Assembly: GCA_030295235.1 (NCBI GenBank)
Contig: AP026162.1
Span: 806,001-870,000 of the forward strand
Source of the DNA: Fistulifera solaris
Taxonomy: Eukaryota; Bacillariophyta; Bacillariophyceae; Naviculales; Stauroneidaceae
Reading direction: 5' to 3'
Length of the DNA stretch: 64,000 nucleotides
Both the position numbers and the translations under genes were made by a program. The notes beneath the pieces are model-generated. The model was given only the letters and a program-made list of their open reading frames with translations, searched no databases and was not told where the DNA came from. This document shows, piece after piece, positions 41,765-51,813 of this stretch. How positions within the stretch are numbered: the stretch's first letter is position 1; each line of letters starts with the position of its first letter.

Positions 41765-42805
41765 ATGAAGCTTTCTATTCGAACGCCGTTTGCATTAACT
41801 GTCTTAATTACTCTTTTCTTTTCGCTGACGGAGGCGCGTCAGAAAGTCAAGAAAGATCCGGTGGTGTTGACGGATGACTTGCTCTTCATGTGCGACAAAC
41901 GCAATCCGATCTCCTCTGCCCGTCAGAAAACCGAACTCAAGTGGCTCGTAGAGGCCACTGGTAAACAATCGCTGCTTTTGAGCTCGAGTGCTCAACATCA
42001 AGCGGCGTGCTGGATTTTATACAAAGATCGGCGGCAGTCCAAGGGCAGATCCAGAAGTCTTTATCTGCAACGCTACGCATTGTCGGTTTTGCATTTCGCC
42101 TCGACCAAGTCAAACTCAACATCATGGGACTGGTTCATGGCTGTCGACGAACCTGGTGCGGAAGCTGCCAAAGGGCATTGGATGAGTCACAAACATCACG
42201 AATGCAACTGGTACGGTGTGAAGTGTACTGCGATTAGAAAGAAAATTAAAAAGCTAGCTTTGGGCTATTTGAAGCTGGACGGGATTTTGCCGCGTGAATT
42301 GTACTTGCTTGATCAATTGAAGGAGCTAGATATGCATGCGAACGATTTTCAGGGCGTGTTGCCGTACAAAATCGTGGATGGTCTACGAAACTTGGAGATT
42401 TTAGAGTTGCACATGAATGGCTTTTTTGGTAACTTGCACAAGGAAATTGCGGGATTGCGAAAGCTTAGGGAATTACGACTTTTCGGAAACTACTTTGCCG
42501 GTACTCTGCCAGGCAAAGAGTTGGCGAGCTTGAAAGATCTCGAGGTCATAGACATGTACGCCAACTTCTTAACGGGTACGATCCCAGCAGAGCTGGGAAA
42601 GCTGAAGAAGCTGCGTGTCCTTGATTTACACGATAACAACCTGGTGGGTAGTGTTCCACAGGCAATTTGTAATCTTAAACTGGAAAGCCTGATTGTGGAT
42701 TGCTTAGGACCGAACCCGGAAGTCCAATGCAGCTGTTGTACGGTATGCTGCCGAGGATTGCCAAACGCCAAATGTGTTGACGTTAAAACGGGTGCAGAAG
42801 TATAA
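41765..42805 (+). CDS. Secreted plant-type leucine-rich repeat protein
   Basis: A 346-residue intact frame. The start at 41765 is chosen because it opens a clean signal peptide (MKLSIRTPFALTVLITLFFS, cleavage near TEARQ). An N-terminal capping region with HHECNWYGVKCTA (a Cys pair as in plant LRRNT domains) is followed by five to six plant-type LRRs: LGYLKLDGILPRELYLLDQL, LDMHANDFQGVLPYKI, LELHMNGFFGNLHKEIAGL, LFGNYFAGTLPG, MYANFLTGTIPAELGKL, LHDNNLVGSVPQAICNL. The end is Cys-rich (PEVQCSCCTVCCRG), a C-cap frequently seen in diatom LRR proteins. There is no transmembrane or kinase domain. Extracellular or cell-wall recognition or protein-protein binding is a reasonable guess. Confidence 0.85.
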   Translation: MKLSIRTPFALTVLITLFFSLTEARQKVKKDPVVLTDDLLFMCDKRNPISSARQKTELKWLVEATGKQSLLLSSSAQHQAACWILYKDRRQSKGRSRSLYLQRYALSVLHFASTKSNSTSWDWFMAVDEPGAEAAKGHWMSHKHHECNWYGVKCTAIRKKIKKLALGYLKLDGILPRELYLLDQLKELDMHANDFQGVLPYKIVDGLRNLEILELHMNGFFGNLHKEIAGLRKLRELRLFGNYFAGTLPGKELASLKDLEVIDMYANFLTGTIPAELGKLKKLRVLDLHDNNLVGSVPQAICNLKLESLIVDCLGPNPEVQCSCCTVCCRGLPNAKCVDVKTGAEV

Positions 42806-42879
42806 CATTTTTCTTTGGAATACTTTAACTGAGCTTTATTATTATTTTCGATGGCGGATGGTCATCATACACTTCTTTA

Positions 42880-44040
42880 TGTGCGTAGGCTACTTCCGTA
42901 TCGTTCATTGCCGACGATACGTAAATAAAAACGGTAATGCGTTTTCATGAAGATAATGGTTAGTTCATATATTGGTATATCCATAGCATTTGATTATACA
43001 CTTCGCCCTTTTGTTTGAGGACCACTTTGGTAGCGTTTCAATACCTGTTCAATACTGTTTCCTTTTCTTGATCGTGACTGAATTTTAGTCGCGATCGCGT
43101 AGAACCCACACTTTATCATTATAGTGAAAATGGGAGTCGACGATACGGATGCTTTTCGACGCAAATAGCTGCGTCTTGAATGAAGATGATAATCAGTTCA
43201 TATTTCATATAATGGTAATTGAATGGTATTTGATTATGCACTTCGCGCTTTTGTTTGTGAACAACTTGGGTGCTCTCATTGCTTCGGTGGCGTTTCAAGT
43301 GAATGAAATTTAGTCGCGATCGCGTAGAACCCACACTTTATCATTATAGTGAAAATGGCAGTAGACGATACGGATGCTTTTCGACGCAAATAGCTGCGTT
43401 TCGAATGAAGATGATAGTTAGTTTATATTTCATATACTTGTAATGGTATTTGAATGGGATTTGATTATACACTTCGCGCTTTTGTTTGTGAACAACTTTG
43501 GTGCTCTCATTGCTTCGGTGGCGTTTCAAGTGACTGAAATTTAGTCGCGATCGCGTAGAACCCACACTTTACCATTATAGTGAAAATGGCAGTCGACGAT
43601 ACGGATGCTTTTCGACGCAAATAGCTGCGTTTCGAATGAAGATGATAGTTAGTTCATATTTCATATACTTGTAATGGTATTTGAATGGGATTTGATTATA
43701 CACTTCGCGCTTTTGTTTGCGGACAACGATGGTGCTTTGATTGCTTCGGTGGCGTTTCGAGTGACTGAAATTTAGTCGCGATCGCGCAGAACCTACACTT
43801 AACCATGATAGTGAAAAATGGCAGTCGACGATACGGATGCTTTTCGACGCAAATAGTTGCGTTTCGAATGAAGATGATAGCTAGAGGTAATATTGGCATC
43901 TACGCGGATGTGATTCACACATCGCGCTTTCAATTGTGGACCCCTGTCCTGCCGTTTCTATCATTTGCCTAATGTGATCGGGACTGAAATTTCAGTCGTG
44001 GTTTGCCTAAACCATCACTTTGAGACTATAGTGAAATCGT
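42880..44040 (+). repeat. Tandem array, period about 219-231 bp, five to six units
   Basis: The landmark CGCGATCGCG (or derivative) recurs at 43091, 43315, 43546, 43777 and, degenerate, near 43996. Each unit contains TAGAACCCACACTTTA, ATTATAGTGAAAATGG, GTCGACGATACGGATGCTTT, TTCGACGCAAATAGCTGCGT, ATTTGATTATACACTTCGCG and the inverted repeat GTGACTGAAATTTAGTCGCG. Inner units are nearly identical and the outer ones are degenerate, the pattern of unequal-exchange amplification. It fills the gap between the LRR gene and RRP6. A minus-strand frame of about 72 codons recurs with the unit but is not a credible gene. Confidence 0.9.
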
Positions 44041-44250
44041 TGAAAAGATATACCGGTAAGACTGCTTCGTGGTCCGTCCGGTACCAAAAGACACTACTGT
44101 ACTCCCTAATGTACAATGCAGCGCACAGCGCTCTTCCATTCATTCGTTCGTGAAGGAAAAGTCCATCGTCCGCGCTAAAAATCTTTCTTTATTGTGCAAC
44201 TCTTTCCCTTCGTTCCTTCTCTATTGTCAATATCGTAGAGCACGAGTAGA

Positions 44251-47145
44251 ATGAGCACAACGGCAAATGACGAAGAAGAGGAGCTCTCGCAATTGCTCGC
44301 GGCGCTCGCGACAGGAGTACGCGCGGTGACGCGTCTCCCGACGGACGAAGATGAGTTTCGGTTTTGCGCCTCGTTGCCCGAATTTCAAAGTGCACATCAA
44401 TCATCACAAACGGCTTTACTTGAATTGTTGAAAGAAATTATATCGCAGCAACCGAATCCGAATGACGCACTCAACGGAGACACTAGCGATGATATCATGT
44501 GGGATGATATCAACGATCCTTTGCTCTGGGAACATTGCGCGGATGTCTGCGATGCCATGCTGGAACGGATAGAGCAGCAATTAGACGCCGTTTCATCCGC
44601 AACAGCACCAACAACAGCTTTCGTTCAACAAGCACGACAGCAGGCGAGGAATGGGTTGGATCGAATGATTGCAAATACCATGGATATGTCCAAGCCACAA
44701 TTGAAGTTTGTGCTGTTTCCAGCACACAACCATCGAACGAAACCGTTTGTGCCCAAAATAACCAAGAAATGGAATGAAATTGCACCACTTGATTTGACAT
44801 TGCAGCCCATGTCTTTGGATGACGACAGCAACGTTGTGAAATCACACGTTGTTCAGCCGAGTCATTTTGTACCGCACGTTTATAGGGAAGAAGTCGAGCA
44901 ACTCAAATGCCCTCACTTTGATATTCCTGCCCAGCGACCTCCACGTATCCAACAGGTGGAGCCATCGTTGAAAGCGACATGGATTGATACGAAAGAAGCC
45001 CTGCAGTCCTTGGTGGAAACGAAACTCATGAATGTGGATCGAATCGCTTTAGACCTGGAAGCTCACTCTTATCGCTCCTTTGCTGGCATCGTCTGCCTCA
45101 TGCAAATGAGTTTCAAAGATAGCAGCGACAACTCCATTCATAACTTTCTCGTTGATACGTTAGCACTGCATGACGATTTGCACGACTTGTTGCTACCAGT
45201 TCTCACCGACCCCAATATTGTCAAGATCATGCACGGGGCAGATTCTGACATTATGTGGTTACAACGGGACTTTTCCTTGTTCATTGTGAATTTGATGGAT
45301 ACTGGTCAGGCAGCTCGAGCCCTGTCCCTTCCATCAGCTGGTTATGCTTACTTGCTACAGAAATATACCTCGATTAAGAACCCCGACAAGTCGTTTCAGT
45401 TGGCTGACTGGAGAATGCGGCCCTTATCAGAAGAAATGCAGCAATATGCAATTCAAGATACGCACTATCTGCTCGATATTTACGACTGCTTGTTGTACGA
45501 TCTAGACCATTCGACGAATACGTCTCTGGAAGAGGTGTGGCGAGCCAGTCAAAACATTTCGCTCTCGACATACAAAGGCGTCCCGTTCTCTCCACATGGA
45601 TACCAAAAATTGCTGCGACAACGTGGTCGCAACGTACAACAATACACTCCTGTTCAACAATTAGCGATACAACGATTGTGGGATTGGCGTGATGCTACAG
45701 CGCGCGCTTTGGATGAATCGGTCCCCTACATTATCACCAATTCTGTTTTGCTACGACTGGCGACCGCCTTACCCACCAGCACAGCAGCATTACAAACGCT
45801 GTTCAACCCGATGCCACCTATTTTGTGGCAGCACGCAACCGACGTGACTCAATTGTTGCAGCGACTTGTGCATCAACAGCAACGACTTCAAGAAAATGAC
45901 GACGACCAGGAAGAAGACGAACTGAATGTCAATGACACAGCTGGTGCTGATCAGGAAGACGAAGACGATGGTCAAGGCGATGACGACGAAGAAGAGGAGA
46001 TCGACGAAGATCAAAGAAATTTGCACCGTTCAGCGTTTTTCAAACCAGCTAGTGGCGACGCGCGAGATGGATTTGTTAGCCCTGTCCTTGGTACCGAGGC
46101 TCTTTACAAGCAAGCTGGATGGATGACTCCGAACGAGCAGCAGCCGGAGAACGCCTTAGCCACATCGACAAGTGCAACGGAAGATGAAACTTTAGACCGG
46201 GATGACGGTAAACCCAATCGGCTTTTGTCTGTGCACCCCTCCAATCAAGATTTTCAATCTGGCAGTTGCATGGAACATAGTATCGGCCGAGGACGGAGTG
46301 TGGACGGCATGCATACAGTCCGAGCCGTTCGAGCACATTCGACATCCCCAGTACCCAACGAGGCAATTACCAGCGACGACGATCAGCAACAGCAGCGCTT
46401 GCGGCAACGCCAAGCGTTACTGGGACAGAAACAGCCTATACCTGTTGTATTGGGAATGATTTCTCCGGCGGACGATAAAGATGAAGAAGGAGAAGTAGAT
46501 GTTGGAACAAAAGAGGAGCGCGGTGAATCAGATGATACGGACGAGGAACTTATGGTTCCGCGCTCGATGCGAGAAATTTATCGTATAAGCAACCGTAATC
46601 GTCGAAATAAAAAGACTGGATCTCTTACTCCCGATCGAGGCATGACACCCACCAGCGACAAGGAACGGAACGAGTTGGCAAAAGCAGAATTGTTGATAAA
46701 AGAACGCGGCGCGGCAGCACAGGCATACTTTGAGTCAAGTCCAAAGCGTCCACGCACACAATCAGGGCGAGAATCCGAAGAGTCTGTTCCGCAAGAAAGC
46801 AACAATGATGAGGATATATCTTTCATGCAGGAGATCGGATGGATAAAAGATCCAAAGGAAGCGGAAGAACTGCTGGAGACGCGCTTTGGGTTGCCGAAGC
46901 AGTCTTCAAGACAAACTCCCGTTGAGTATACTAATGCTGTGGGAGTAGTGCCTCCGCAGCCATCCAATAATCCATTTTTCGCTGGAGCTGCTCTGACGGG
47001 AGGGACGCTGACGCACAGTTTTTCAAGGTCTTCACGAAAAACCAATACAAGTAACGCCAGCAAACCAAAGCCGACGAATAGCCGCCGCCAGCAAGAGCGC
47101 CCAGAGAAGAAAGACGGAAAGAGTCATGCTTACCGAAAGAAATAA
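44251..47145 (+). CDS. RRP6: Nuclear exosome 3'-5' exoribonuclease RRP6/EXOSC10
   Basis: DEDD-Y exonuclease of the nuclear exosome that trims 5.8S rRNA, snoRNAs and aberrant RNAs. 964 residues, intact. The catalytic domain (about residues 240-440) shows all five key positions: DLEAH (Asp268, Glu270), HGADSDIMWLQRDF (Asp333) and YAIQDTHYLLD (Tyr399, Asp403). An HRDC domain follows (about 463-535: VQQLAIQRLWDWRDATARAL, PYIITNSVLLRLAT). The N-terminal 240 residues correspond to the PMC2NT region that binds RRP47. The C-terminal 420 residues are acidic, then basic (KDEEGEVDVGTKEERGESDD, KKDGKSHAYRKK), with likely nuclear signals. The start at 44251 is the first ATG after the tandem array. Confidence 0.93.
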   Translation: MSTTANDEEEELSQLLAALATGVRAVTRLPTDEDEFRFCASLPEFQSAHQSSQTALLELLKEIISQQPNPNDALNGDTSDDIMWDDINDPLLWEHCADVCDAMLERIEQQLDAVSSATAPTTAFVQQARQQARNGLDRMIANTMDMSKPQLKFVLFPAHNHRTKPFVPKITKKWNEIAPLDLTLQPMSLDDDSNVVKSHVVQPSHFVPHVYREEVEQLKCPHFDIPAQRPPRIQQVEPSLKATWIDTKEALQSLVETKLMNVDRIALDLEAHSYRSFAGIVCLMQMSFKDSSDNSIHNFLVDTLALHDDLHDLLLPVLTDPNIVKIMHGADSDIMWLQRDFSLFIVNLMDTGQAARALSLPSAGYAYLLQKYTSIKNPDKSFQLADWRMRPLSEEMQQYAIQDTHYLLDIYDCLLYDLDHSTNTSLEEVWRASQNISLSTYKGVPFSPHGYQKLLRQRGRNVQQYTPVQQLAIQRLWDWRDATARALDESVPYIITNSVLLRLATALPTSTAALQTLFNPMPPILWQHATDVTQLLQRLVHQQQRLQENDDDQEEDELNVNDTAGADQEDEDDGQGDDDEEEEIDEDQRNLHRSAFFKPASGDARDGFVSPVLGTEALYKQAGWMTPNEQQPENALATSTSATEDETLDRDDGKPNRLLSVHPSNQDFQSGSCMEHSIGRGRSVDGMHTVRAVRAHSTSPVPNEAITSDDDQQQQRLRQRQALLGQKQPIPVVLGMISPADDKDEEGEVDVGTKEERGESDDTDEELMVPRSMREIYRISNRNRRNKKTGSLTPDRGMTPTSDKERNELAKAELLIKERGAAAQAYFESSPKRPRTQSGRESEESVPQESNNDEDISFMQEIGWIKDPKEAEELLETRFGLPKQSSRQTPVEYTNAVGVVPPQPSNNPFFAGAALTGGTLTHSFSRSSRKTNTSNASKPKPTNSRRQQERPEKKDGKSHAYRKK

Positions 47146-47679
47146 GATCGCAGAGTACACTAGTGAAAGTATTGACTGTTGAAAATTCATGGTTTAATGG
47201 ACACTCCTGTACTAAGAATCTCACAATGTTTGCTTTTCGGCCATCTATTTTTCTAAGAAAGGGAGGAGCCGCACTAATAATAAGCATCACCTAATAGTCT
47301 AATCGTCTAATCAATACAGTACCACGTACCGGTACTCATTAGTATGTTCTACATAGACGAACTTTTTACTATAGTCAAAAGTTCCAACATCAACTCTTCC
47401 ATGACTACTTTTCAGTCACGAATACATTTTCTTTCGAGCGACAATGCTGCCTACAATTCGCTCGTTGAGCAAAAGTTCCTGAGCTCAATTTGTTGCTCTC
47501 GTAATGAAGAAGACTCAAGCATCATTTGCAATACATGTCATCATATTTTACGTCGAAGAGCATTGCGAAACGCTGACTTGTGGTATTTACTATGGTCCAA
47601 AGTGTTACTTACATTTGCCACGACTGCCCTTCAGTCATGAGTCATTAAGCGCACACCACACACCAAACACCCAGAAAGC

Positions 47680-47746
47680 ACGTTAAAATTCTGCCTCTCA
47701 GTACAATTTTCTACGTAGAGCCTACGGCGAGGCAGAATTTTAACGT
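47680..47746. repeat. Perfect 18 bp inverted repeat (hairpin)
   Basis: ACGTTAAAATTCTGCCTC at 47680-47697 is exactly complementary to GAGGCAGAATTTTAACGT at 47729-47746, with a 31-base loop. Such an arm length does not arise readily by chance. It could be a transcript hairpin, a recombination scar or a small foldback element. Confidence 0.85.
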
Positions 47747-47850
47747 CGTTTCCCAGAGTTTTGGGTACCCGGTACGTGAAAACACTGTACACTTAGATGT
47801 TTTGATGACGTGAAATTCATGGCCCACGTCTAGTCTAGATTTTCCGGGCA

Positions 47851-48028
47851 CCTGATTGATGATGATTGATGATACACTCAACGATTCATTCGAAGCAAGA
47901 GATTGTTTACCTGGTATCAAATCCTTTGAACCGCATCAGCTTCTTTTATAATAAAATCAGGACAGCGTGCGTTCGCATCCTTTTAGCACGTCTTCGCCGG
48001 ATGATTCATGCATCGCCCGCCATTCTAT
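47851..48028 (+). pseudogene. Truncated duplicate of the RNase Z promoter and first codons
   Basis: This stretch aligns block by block with 48263-48425: TGATGATTGATGATACACTC, CGAAGCAAGAGAT.GTTTA, TTTGAACCG.ATCA, GACAGCGTGCGT.CGCAT, TAGCACGTCTTCGCCGGAT and CATCGCCCGCCATTCT. The later copy is the real RNase Z 5' end. In the upstream copy the ATG corresponds to AGG, and small insertions break the frame within about 15 codons, so it is a decayed duplicate. Confidence 0.85.
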
Positions 48029-48366
48029 CCTAATCCCTATGAAGGTATCCATGTGTAACGTACCGGTACTCCTTAGTATCTTCTACATAGAGCGACTGCA
48101 TGTACTACAAAGTATTGACCAAAAGTGTTATACGGATTTCGCCACGACCCACGACCCACGACTGCTTTTCAGCCATGAGAAAATGTCATTAGACCACCAC
48201 ACATCCAGATTTTCTGGGAACGTGAATAACACTTCCAGATTTCTACGTCGAGAGATTTTACTGGCACATGATGATTGATGATACACTCAACATTTCGAAG
48301 CAAGAGATGGTTTAGCTGGTTTCAAAATCTTTGAACCGGATCAACTCATTACTGTATAATAGGGCA

Positions 48367-50685
48367 ATGACAGCGTGCGTACGCATTCTAAGCACGTCTT
48401 CGCCGGATTCATCGCCCGCCATTCTCTTGGTGGCACCCGATGGATCGAAAATTTTAGTCAATTGCGGTGAAGGTTGCCAGCGCACCTTTCTCGAGAACAC
48501 GCAGCGACTCTCCACTGTAACGACAATCTGCCTGACACACATTGCACATGATTCCGTCGGTGGATTGCCGGGGTTGATTTTGACGAGTGCGGATGCATCC
48601 GCCGTGGCCATCGCATCTCAGTTCGCAACCAATGGAGATCCTGGAAATTATGACATCAATGCAAAGCCGGAAACGAAACAAAATCAGCAGAAAGATACAG
48701 TGAACGACCAACAAGCCGGGCTCGATATCATTGGACCAGTCGGTACACAACAATTCATCCACTCTCTGAGACATTTCATGCGTCGCGAAAAATTTCCGCT
48801 TCGAGTCCACGAAGGCCTCGTCACGCACCAGGCCGAGACTTCCAACCGACAAAAGAGAAAAAAGAAAAACGTAAAAGTAGCGATCAAGAAGAAGACTCTT
48901 TCAAGTATACTGTGCAGTCAGTGGCTGTTGCAGACGACGAAGGCCGACAATCTCTTTCCTATGTGTTTACTAGTCCTCCGATACCCGGAAAGTTCCTTCC
49001 CGAAGAGGCACTCAAGCTTGGTGTGCCGAAGGGTCCTCTTTACGCACAGTTGAAAGCAGGAAAGTCGGTGACTTTTGTGGACGGTGTTTCAGGTGTAGAA
49101 ACGACGGTGGAAAGTCATCAAGTCGTTATGCCGCCTACACCCGGAATCGCTATCATGATATTGAGCTATCGTACTCTCTCTTGTGGCGACAAACTCATCG
49201 AAAATGATTTGCTCCGTAACATGGTAAAATCGAACGAGTTCTGCGTGGATCTAATAGTGCATATCGCTCCAAAGCCTCTATTCACTGAACTCATGGCGAG
49301 CGGAAAACTGTGGAAACGAAATGAAGACAGTGATTCGGAGATCGAGCATGTACTTGTTCCGGTGGAAGTTGATGGTTATTTAGCTCTCACTGAATCAGAG
49401 CCTACACCCTTTCGCTCGGCAGCCGTTGGCGCGTATTGTCGATCGCTTCTTTGTCCGCAAATCTACGGCTATCCGCTACCCATGAAATTGCCGAGTGAAT
49501 TGGATACTCGCGAAGATTTAAACAGTCCGCTCGGATACAGACTAGGTAGAACAATGATGGAGTATCAGTTTATCCCACGAGCTAGTAAAGGTTTTTCGGT
49601 CGGGTTGCAAGGCGATTCCGCCGCGGAAGCAGACCAAATCGACTTAGTCAGTGTTTCTGGGGCAAGCTTACTCGCGAAAGAGATTATTGGAACGGAGGAA
49701 CAACAGGATCAAACGCAAGGTTGTTTAATATTCACCGGTACGGGGTCTGCTATTCCATGTAAACATCGGAACGTCACTGGCATGTTTCTGAGGCAAAATA
49801 GTGGACGAGGAATTCTTTTGGATGTCGGAGAAGGAACTGTGGGACAGCTACTTCGCACGCAGCAACTTTCTTCCTCAGCCAAACTGTTTCAAAGTATCAA
49901 AGCTGTTTGGCTTTCACACCCACACGCAGATCACCATCTTGGAGTACTAAGGCTTTTGCATGAAAAGAAGAAACACCTTCCTACTGACGGTCCTGTCATC
50001 CTCATTGGGCCGACTCCCTTGTTTGATTTCTTAGACGAGTACAGCAAACAGGACTCTTCGATTGAAAATTCGTTTGTGAAGGTAGATTGCAGAGACCTAG
50101 TCCACGGACAATCGTCGACGCTTGCAAATGTTCTCGAAGATGAACTAGGAATATCCAGGATTCGGACGGTTCCAGTTGCGCATTGTGCACACTCCTACGC
50201 AGTGGTGTTGGATGGAACGAGTTTTGGTCGTGTCGTTTACAGCGGTGACTGTCGCCCTTCGCGTCAACTAGCTGCGGTTGCTCTTGGTGCTGACTTGCTC
50301 ATCCATGAAGCTACATTTGAAGACGGAATGGAAGCCGAAGCTGTCCTAAAGCGTCACTCCACGGTCGGTGAAGCATTGAACGTGGCGCGCGACATGCAGG
50401 CTAAATGTATCGTGCTGACGCACTTCTCGCAAAGGTATCCCCGCATACCCCCGACATCAAGTAATGAAAAAGAATCTATTGATGCGCCGTCGCTTAAAAG
50501 TCATTTTTGCCTTTGACTACATGCGTCTCACACCGGGAAATTTGGGATTGGCTGCCCGCATCACTCCCGCTGTTCGTCTTTTATATCCGGAAGATACAGA
50601 GAACGAAGTAACCAACAATGTGGGCGACGACGTCATACATGCACTATCTACACCCGGATTATTTGCTCATAATGAAGTCCTATAA
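48367..50685 (+). CDS. ELAC2: tRNA 3' endonuclease RNase Z, long form (ELAC2 type)
   Basis: Cuts the 3' trailer from pre-tRNAs. The long form has two beta-lactamase halves. The N-terminal half (ILLVAPDGSKILVNCGEGCQ, ICLTHIAHDSVGGLPGL) keeps the fold but lacks the metal motif. The C-terminal half has GCLIFTGTGSAIPCKHRNVT, GILLDVGEGTVGQL, the motif WLSHPHADHHLGVL (HxHxDH), VPVAHCAHSYAVVLDG, VVYSGDCRPS, LLIHEATFED, KRHSTVGEAL, LTHFSQRYPRIP and the end VIFAFDYMRLTP. Two frame changes are needed: in the A-rich stretch 48858-48869 (one base missing) and at 50496-50499 (one surplus). About 770 residues. The start at 48367 (MTACVRILSTSSPDSSPAIL) is supported by the family N-terminus. Nuclear or mitochondrial location is open. 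Confidence 0.9.
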
Positions 50686-50715
50686 ATGATACAGCGTAAA
50701 CACCCGTGATTGCTG

Positions 50716-51649
50716 TTACAGCCTGGAGTGTCGTGGTAGATTGCTAAACGTTTTTTTTGTTTTCGTGGCTCGAGCCATCCATGCATTCTGCAAATCTTGG
50801 CTTTGTAACGCGAGAGCATTGTAACTCGAAATCTGCTCCAAGCCATCTGCTACACTATGATCTCTAGCATATATTAAACCTTTCTTCGTGCCTTGCACTG
50901 CGACTGGGGAGTGAGAGGCAATTTCGGCACACAAAGTTATTGCATGTTCGAGAAGCGCGGCGTGACCTGGAAACAACTCGACTGACCAAACCCATCTGCA
51001 ATGCCTCAGAGGCATCGAAATTTCTACCACTCAAGCACACATCCCGGACCCACGATTGATTGCCGACAATTTTAGGCAGACGCTGCAAAGTCCCGACGTC
51101 CGCTGCTAACCCGAGCCTCACCTCCCTTACACTAAAGATCGTGTCATCCGTGCACCATCTTACATCTGCCGCACAAATAAGATCCACACCCGCCCCGATG
51201 CAATTTCCGTGAATAGCTGCTACGACTGGAACCGGGCACTTTTCAAGTGCCGTGAAACAGGCTTGCATGTCGCGAATGAGAGGTGTAAATGCGATTCCTA
51301 TGTGAGCCGCATCTTCCCCTCCGTTGGATGGCATCAAGGACGTATCGGTCACATCAATACCAGCTGAAAACGAATCCCCATTTCCAACCAGGAGAATGCA
51401 CCGACACCCATCCCCCGTCGTTCCTAGTGACGAAAATACTTCTCCAATTTCTTTCCACATGCCCCGATTGACAGCATTCAACTTGTGGGGACGATTAAGA
51501 GCGACTTGAACGACATGCTCGCCGATCCATGTCACAGATAGGTTTCGGTATCTTTCCCGCTTGTTAAGTGGCATTTTAACTTTTGTTGTAGAAGGCTTAT
51601 ATTTGTAGTTATATTTCATAATACTATGTAACAAGTAAAACAATTGCAT
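50716..51649 (-). CDS. ECH1: Delta(3,5)-delta(2,4)-dienoyl-CoA isomerase, peroxisomal
   Basis: Shifts double bonds during beta-oxidation of unsaturated fatty acids with odd-numbered double bonds. The crotonase fold is clear: VALNRPHKLNAVNRGMWKEI, SFSAGIDVTD (CoA oxyanion loop), HGNCIGAGVDLICAADVRWC and FSVREVRLGLAADVGTLQRL then PKIVGNQ. The three acidic residues of ECH1 are present: Asp in GVDL, Glu in REV, Asp in AADVG. The C-terminal part (GHAALLEHAITLCAEIASHS, PVAVQGTKKGL, YARDHSVADGL) is in a second frame, reached by dropping one base near 50971-50976. The protein ends in SRL, a type 1 peroxisomal signal. The start is probably the ATG at 51574 (MPLNKRERYRN); an ATG at 51649 is also open. 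Confidence 0.88.
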
Positions 51650-51813
51650 TGATGCAATCTGTTTAGCTGTCCATCAGATCTATGAGTAGGTTAATGGTTT
51701 TTCGGCTAGGGTGCGAAAAACTAGATTTTAAAAATAATAGACTAGAAAGACAATATGATTTGAGCAAACACAAAGAAAAGGTTCATAATATTCAGTATTC
51801 GACTTATTGAGCA

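Larger units (their letters stand above)
47146..48366 (+). repeat. Repeat-rich upstream region of the RNase Z gene
   Basis: Two related blocks start with CGTACCGGTACTC.TTAGTAT (47326 and 48058). They carry copies of the CACGACTGC...CAGTCATGA inverted repeat (47399-47420, 47618-47641, 48157-48178), also found at 31.3-31.6 kb. A TCTAGATTTTCCGGGCACCT motif (near 47831) and CCAGATTTTCTGGGAACGTG (near 48205) belong to the palindrome family of 14.4-15.3 kb. No credible gene lies here. Confidence 0.75.

Noticed and set aside
43119-43565. Repeated minus-strand frame of about 72 codons inside the tandem array
   Set aside because: It recurs only because the array unit recurs, starts with GTG, has no ATG context and shows no family features.
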